Source: Anaerolineae bacterium
GTDB taxonomy: Bacteria; Chloroflexota; Anaerolineae; Aggregatilineales; Aggregatilineaceae
DNA: 64,000 nucleotides
NCBI GenBank assembly: GCA_027494015.1
Contig: JAOSJP010000040.1
Span: 103,848 to 167,847, forward strand
Direction of reading: 5' to 3'
The notes under the pieces were generated by a model. That model saw nothing but the letters and a program-made list of their open reading frames with translations. It was not told the origin of the DNA and ran no database searches. A program made the position numbers and the translations under genes. Positions 61,408-64,000 of the stretch are shown piece by piece (within the stretch, counting starts at the first letter, position 1; every line of letters starts with the position of its first letter).

Positions 61408-64000
61408 TTAATCTTCGTGGACCAGCGCGAGCAGGAAGGCGCGCTCGTCGTCCGGGGTGGTGACGAGACCATCCAGCCACGCGGCGCGAAGCTGGCGCAG
61501 CAGCGAGGTGTAGACCGGCCCTGGTTTGAGGCCGGTCAGCGCCTGGATATCGTGCCCGGTGAGGGTGGGGCTGATGAAGCGCCATTCGCGTGCGAACTGG
61601 GTGATCGCGTCGCGGGGCGTCGCTTCCGGCGCGGCGGCCCAGGCGACCAGCCAGCCCATCTCATCCAGCGGCTCCAGCAGCTCGACGACGCGGCTGGGCG
61701 GCAGCGGCTCGCTGAGCAGCGGCAGGTGCGCGATGGCGGTCCGCGCGTCGTGCAGGTGATCCAGGTAGCGCCGCGAAAACTGCAGGCGGCGCCCCAGCCG
61801 TTCAAGCTCCGGTTGCGGCAGGCGGCTGGTCAGCAGCGAAAACGTCGCGAGCATCCAGTTGTCGAACGCGTCCAGCGAGGGCCAGGGCAGGTGCTCGCGC
61901 GCGTAGCGGATGGCGTAAAACGCGGAGCGCACCCACTCATCGACGCGCAGATCGGGATGGATGCCCGCCAGGATGCCCAGCCGTTCGAGCCGGGCCAGCG
62001 CGCGCAGCGGGTGCAATTCGGCCAGGATCAGCGCGAACTCGTGGCGGATCCGGTCGCCGCTCACCCGGTCGAGCAGCGGGATCGCGTTCTGGATCAACTC
62101 TTCCGTGCGCGGCTCGATCTGGAAATTCAGGCGCTGTTCCAGGCGCACGGCGCGCAGCATGCGCGTCGGGTCGTCCACGAAGCTGAGGCTGTGCAGGACG
62201 CGGATCACGCCGTCGGCCAGGTCTTGCTCGCCGCCGTAATAGTCGAGCAGCTCGCCCAACGGCTCCGGCGACAGGCGAATCGCCAGCGTGTTGATCGTGA
62301 AATCGCGGCGCTGCAGGTCCAGCTTGATCGAGCCGCGCTCGACGATGGGCAGGGCGGTCGGCTCGTCGTAGAACTCGGTGCGCGACGTTACGCAGTCAAC
62401 GAAAGGCGGCCAGCCCGCGCTGGCGAAATCGACGCCCAGCGCGCGCGCCACCTGACTCGTCGAGCAGCCACTTGGCGGTGCCGAACTGGGCATGGCTGCG
62501 CATATCGCCCCCGTAAGCGTCCCGCAGGCAGCGGACCAGCTCCACCGCGTCGCCCTCCACGACCAGGTCGATGTCGACATTCGGCTGGCTCAGCAGCAGG
62601 TCGCGCACGAATCCGCCGACCACGTACAGGCCGAGGTTGATCGCCTGGGCCTGCCGGGCGATGGCGTCGATCAGCCGCCACACGCCGGGCGGCAGCGTCT
62701 TCTGCATCCGCATGGCGATCTCCTCCCGCCGGGCGTCGTCCGGGTGCTGGCCCCAGCGCTTGATCAGGTCGGTGCGCGTCACGATGCCCAGCAAGCGATC
62801 CTGGTCATCCACTACCGGGATCTGCCCCCAGCCGGAGCGCATCATGCGCTGCTGGAGTACCTCGATCGAGTCTTCGGGGCGGACGGTCACCTGCCCGGCG
62901 TCCATGATCTGCCGGATGGTCTGGTGGCCCATGCCGTGACTCATCGCGCGGTCCACGGCGCGGCGAGTCAGCAGCCCGACCAGCTTGCCGCCGTCCAGGA
63001 CCGGGAAGCCCTCGTGCCCGGTGCGCTGCATCTGCTCGGCGGCTTTGACGACCGGCTCGCTGGCGCGGATGGTCTGCACGCCCATCGACATCAGCGACGC
63101 CACCTGGATCGACGCCTGCACGATACGCGGCAGCATATCCTGAATCTCGCGGTAGACACTGTCCAGCGCCCGGTCGCGGATGAGCGCGGCAGCGGCGCGG
63201 CCATGGCCCCCGCCGCCGAAATGGATCGCGATTCTCGACACGTCCACGTCGTCGGTCGTGCCGCGCGCCACAAGCTGCACATCGCCGTTGAGCTGCACCA
63301 GCACGAAGACCGCGCTCGGCTCGAACAACTCGCGGAGCTTGTGGGCCAGCGTCGCGATCTCGTCCACTGGCTGCAGCGTGGTGGCCCCGCCAACACAATC
63401 GCATGCCCGTTGATGATGAGCGACTCGGTATTTTCGAGAAGCTGCTCGTACAGCGCGCGCTGGTCGGGCATCAGCCGGTGCTGGAGAAACTCGCGCACGA
63501 CATCCAGATCGGCGCCGCACTCCAGCAGCCACGCGGCGCAGCGAATATCGCGCGCGGTGGTCGTGCCATACGACAGCGCCCCCGTGTCTTCGTAGATGCC
63601 CAGCATCAGCAGGGTGGCTTCCAGCGGCTCGATCGGGATGCGCTGGGCGTGGATCTGCTCGACCAGCAGCGTCGTCGACGCGCCCACCGTGTCGCCGGTG
63701 AAATGCTGCTCCTCGCTCAGCTCGCGGGTCAGCGGGTGGTGATCGATGAAATGGACCGGCGTGGCCGGGCGCATCCCGCGCACGGTCGAGAAGCTCTGCG
63801 TATCGACGACCGTCACGTGCTCGACCAGCCCGCCGCGCTTGAGGTCGTCCGGGTGGAGAAACGGCAGCGCGTTGCTGTAGAGGTTGAGAAAGTGCTCTAC
63901 ATTCCGGTTGACGCGGCGCGGGAGGACCGGCGTGGCGGCGGGGTCGAGTTTGGCCGCGCCCAACAGCAGAGGCAACGGCGTCAAAATCGGCGTTATCGTG
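61408..64000 (-). CDS. DHH-CBS-CBS tRNA nucleotidyltransferase / poly(A) polymerase family protein (partial, three frameshifts)
   Basis: Running leftward from beyond the window: a DHH phosphoesterase domain (HDNADFDAVASA, then HFIDHHPLTRELSEEQHF, GIYEDTGALSYGT, DHHA1 motif HFGGGGHGRAA); two CBS domains (GHEGFPVLDGGKLVGLLTRR and GWGQIPVVDDQDRLLGIVTR); and a class II nucleotidyltransferase head (LYVVGGFVRDLLLSQPNVDI and RRDFTINTLAIRL) with its neck and body to 61408. Frame breaks lie near 63970, 63390 and 62480. The NTase part adds CCA, CC or A to tRNA 3' ends; tRNA genes here need it, since the one tRNA seen encodes no CCA. Confidence 0.85.

Overview
The window is a high-GC bacterial chromosome segment, most likely from a member of the Chloroflexota (Anaerolineae-like). 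This is an inference: it rests on the ribosomal-protein gene order, a Firmicutes/Chloroflexi-type insertion in S12, zinc-type S14, S4 and L24, the DHH-CBS-CBS-nucleotidyltransferase architecture, Thr/Pro-linker surface proteins, and many dispersed palindromic intergenic repeats. No rRNA is present to settle the affiliation.

1-6.3 kb: the start of a leftward PknB-type Ser/Thr kinase, then four tandem WXG100/ESAT-6-like genes in an A-B-A-B order behind a sigma70-like promoter. A bidirectional terminator follows, then a leftward serine-biosynthesis pair (SerA plus a class V aminotransferase) and a phosphoglucose/phosphomannose isomerase. A 242-bp tandem repeat separates these from the translation operons.

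6.3-28.4 kb: a nearly complete str-S10-spc-alpha super-operon on the + strand, from a TTGACA-17-TAAGAT promoter to a clear intrinsic terminator. The order is rpsL-rpsG-fusA-tuf-rpsJ-rplC-rplD/rplW-rplB-rpsS-rplV-rpsC-rplP-rpmC-rpsQ-rplN-rplX-rplE-rpsN-rpsH-rplF-rplR-rpsE-rpmD-rplO-secY-map-rpsM-rpsK-rpsD-rpoA-rplQ-truA-rplM-rpsI. Oddities are an in-frame L4-L23 ORF, an S14 with an altered zinc site, a tuf with foreign-looking codon use, and no adk, infA or rpmJ.

28.4-47.6 kb: mazG, a broken tRNA-Pro(CGG), a CDP-alcohol phosphatidyltransferase with lgt, an ABC-F ATPase behind a long structured leader with candidate upstream ORFs, a TetR-MMPL pair, a glycosyltransferase, galE, signal peptidase I, an L,D-transpeptidase, a truncated DUF433 antitoxin-like relic, and a six-gene leftward operon (pgeF-yggS-yggT-yggU-lipoprotein-DUF309). 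Several families of palindromic repeats fill the intergenic regions.

47.9-64 kb: a GAF-rich histidine kinase, two OmpR-type response regulators, a Tad-like TadE/TadG/surface-protein group, a DUF2085 membrane protein, a CcdA-thioredoxin fusion, a small membrane protein, a cupin, and a DHH-CBS-tRNA nucleotidyltransferase that runs off the window. This stretch carries roughly two dozen single-base frameshifts, whereas the first 47 kb has two clear ones. Two blocks of almost pure G/C also lie at 46.45-46.71 kb and 48.98-49.17 kb, so the consensus is probably poor there and the broken genes should not be read as biological pseudogenes without checking.
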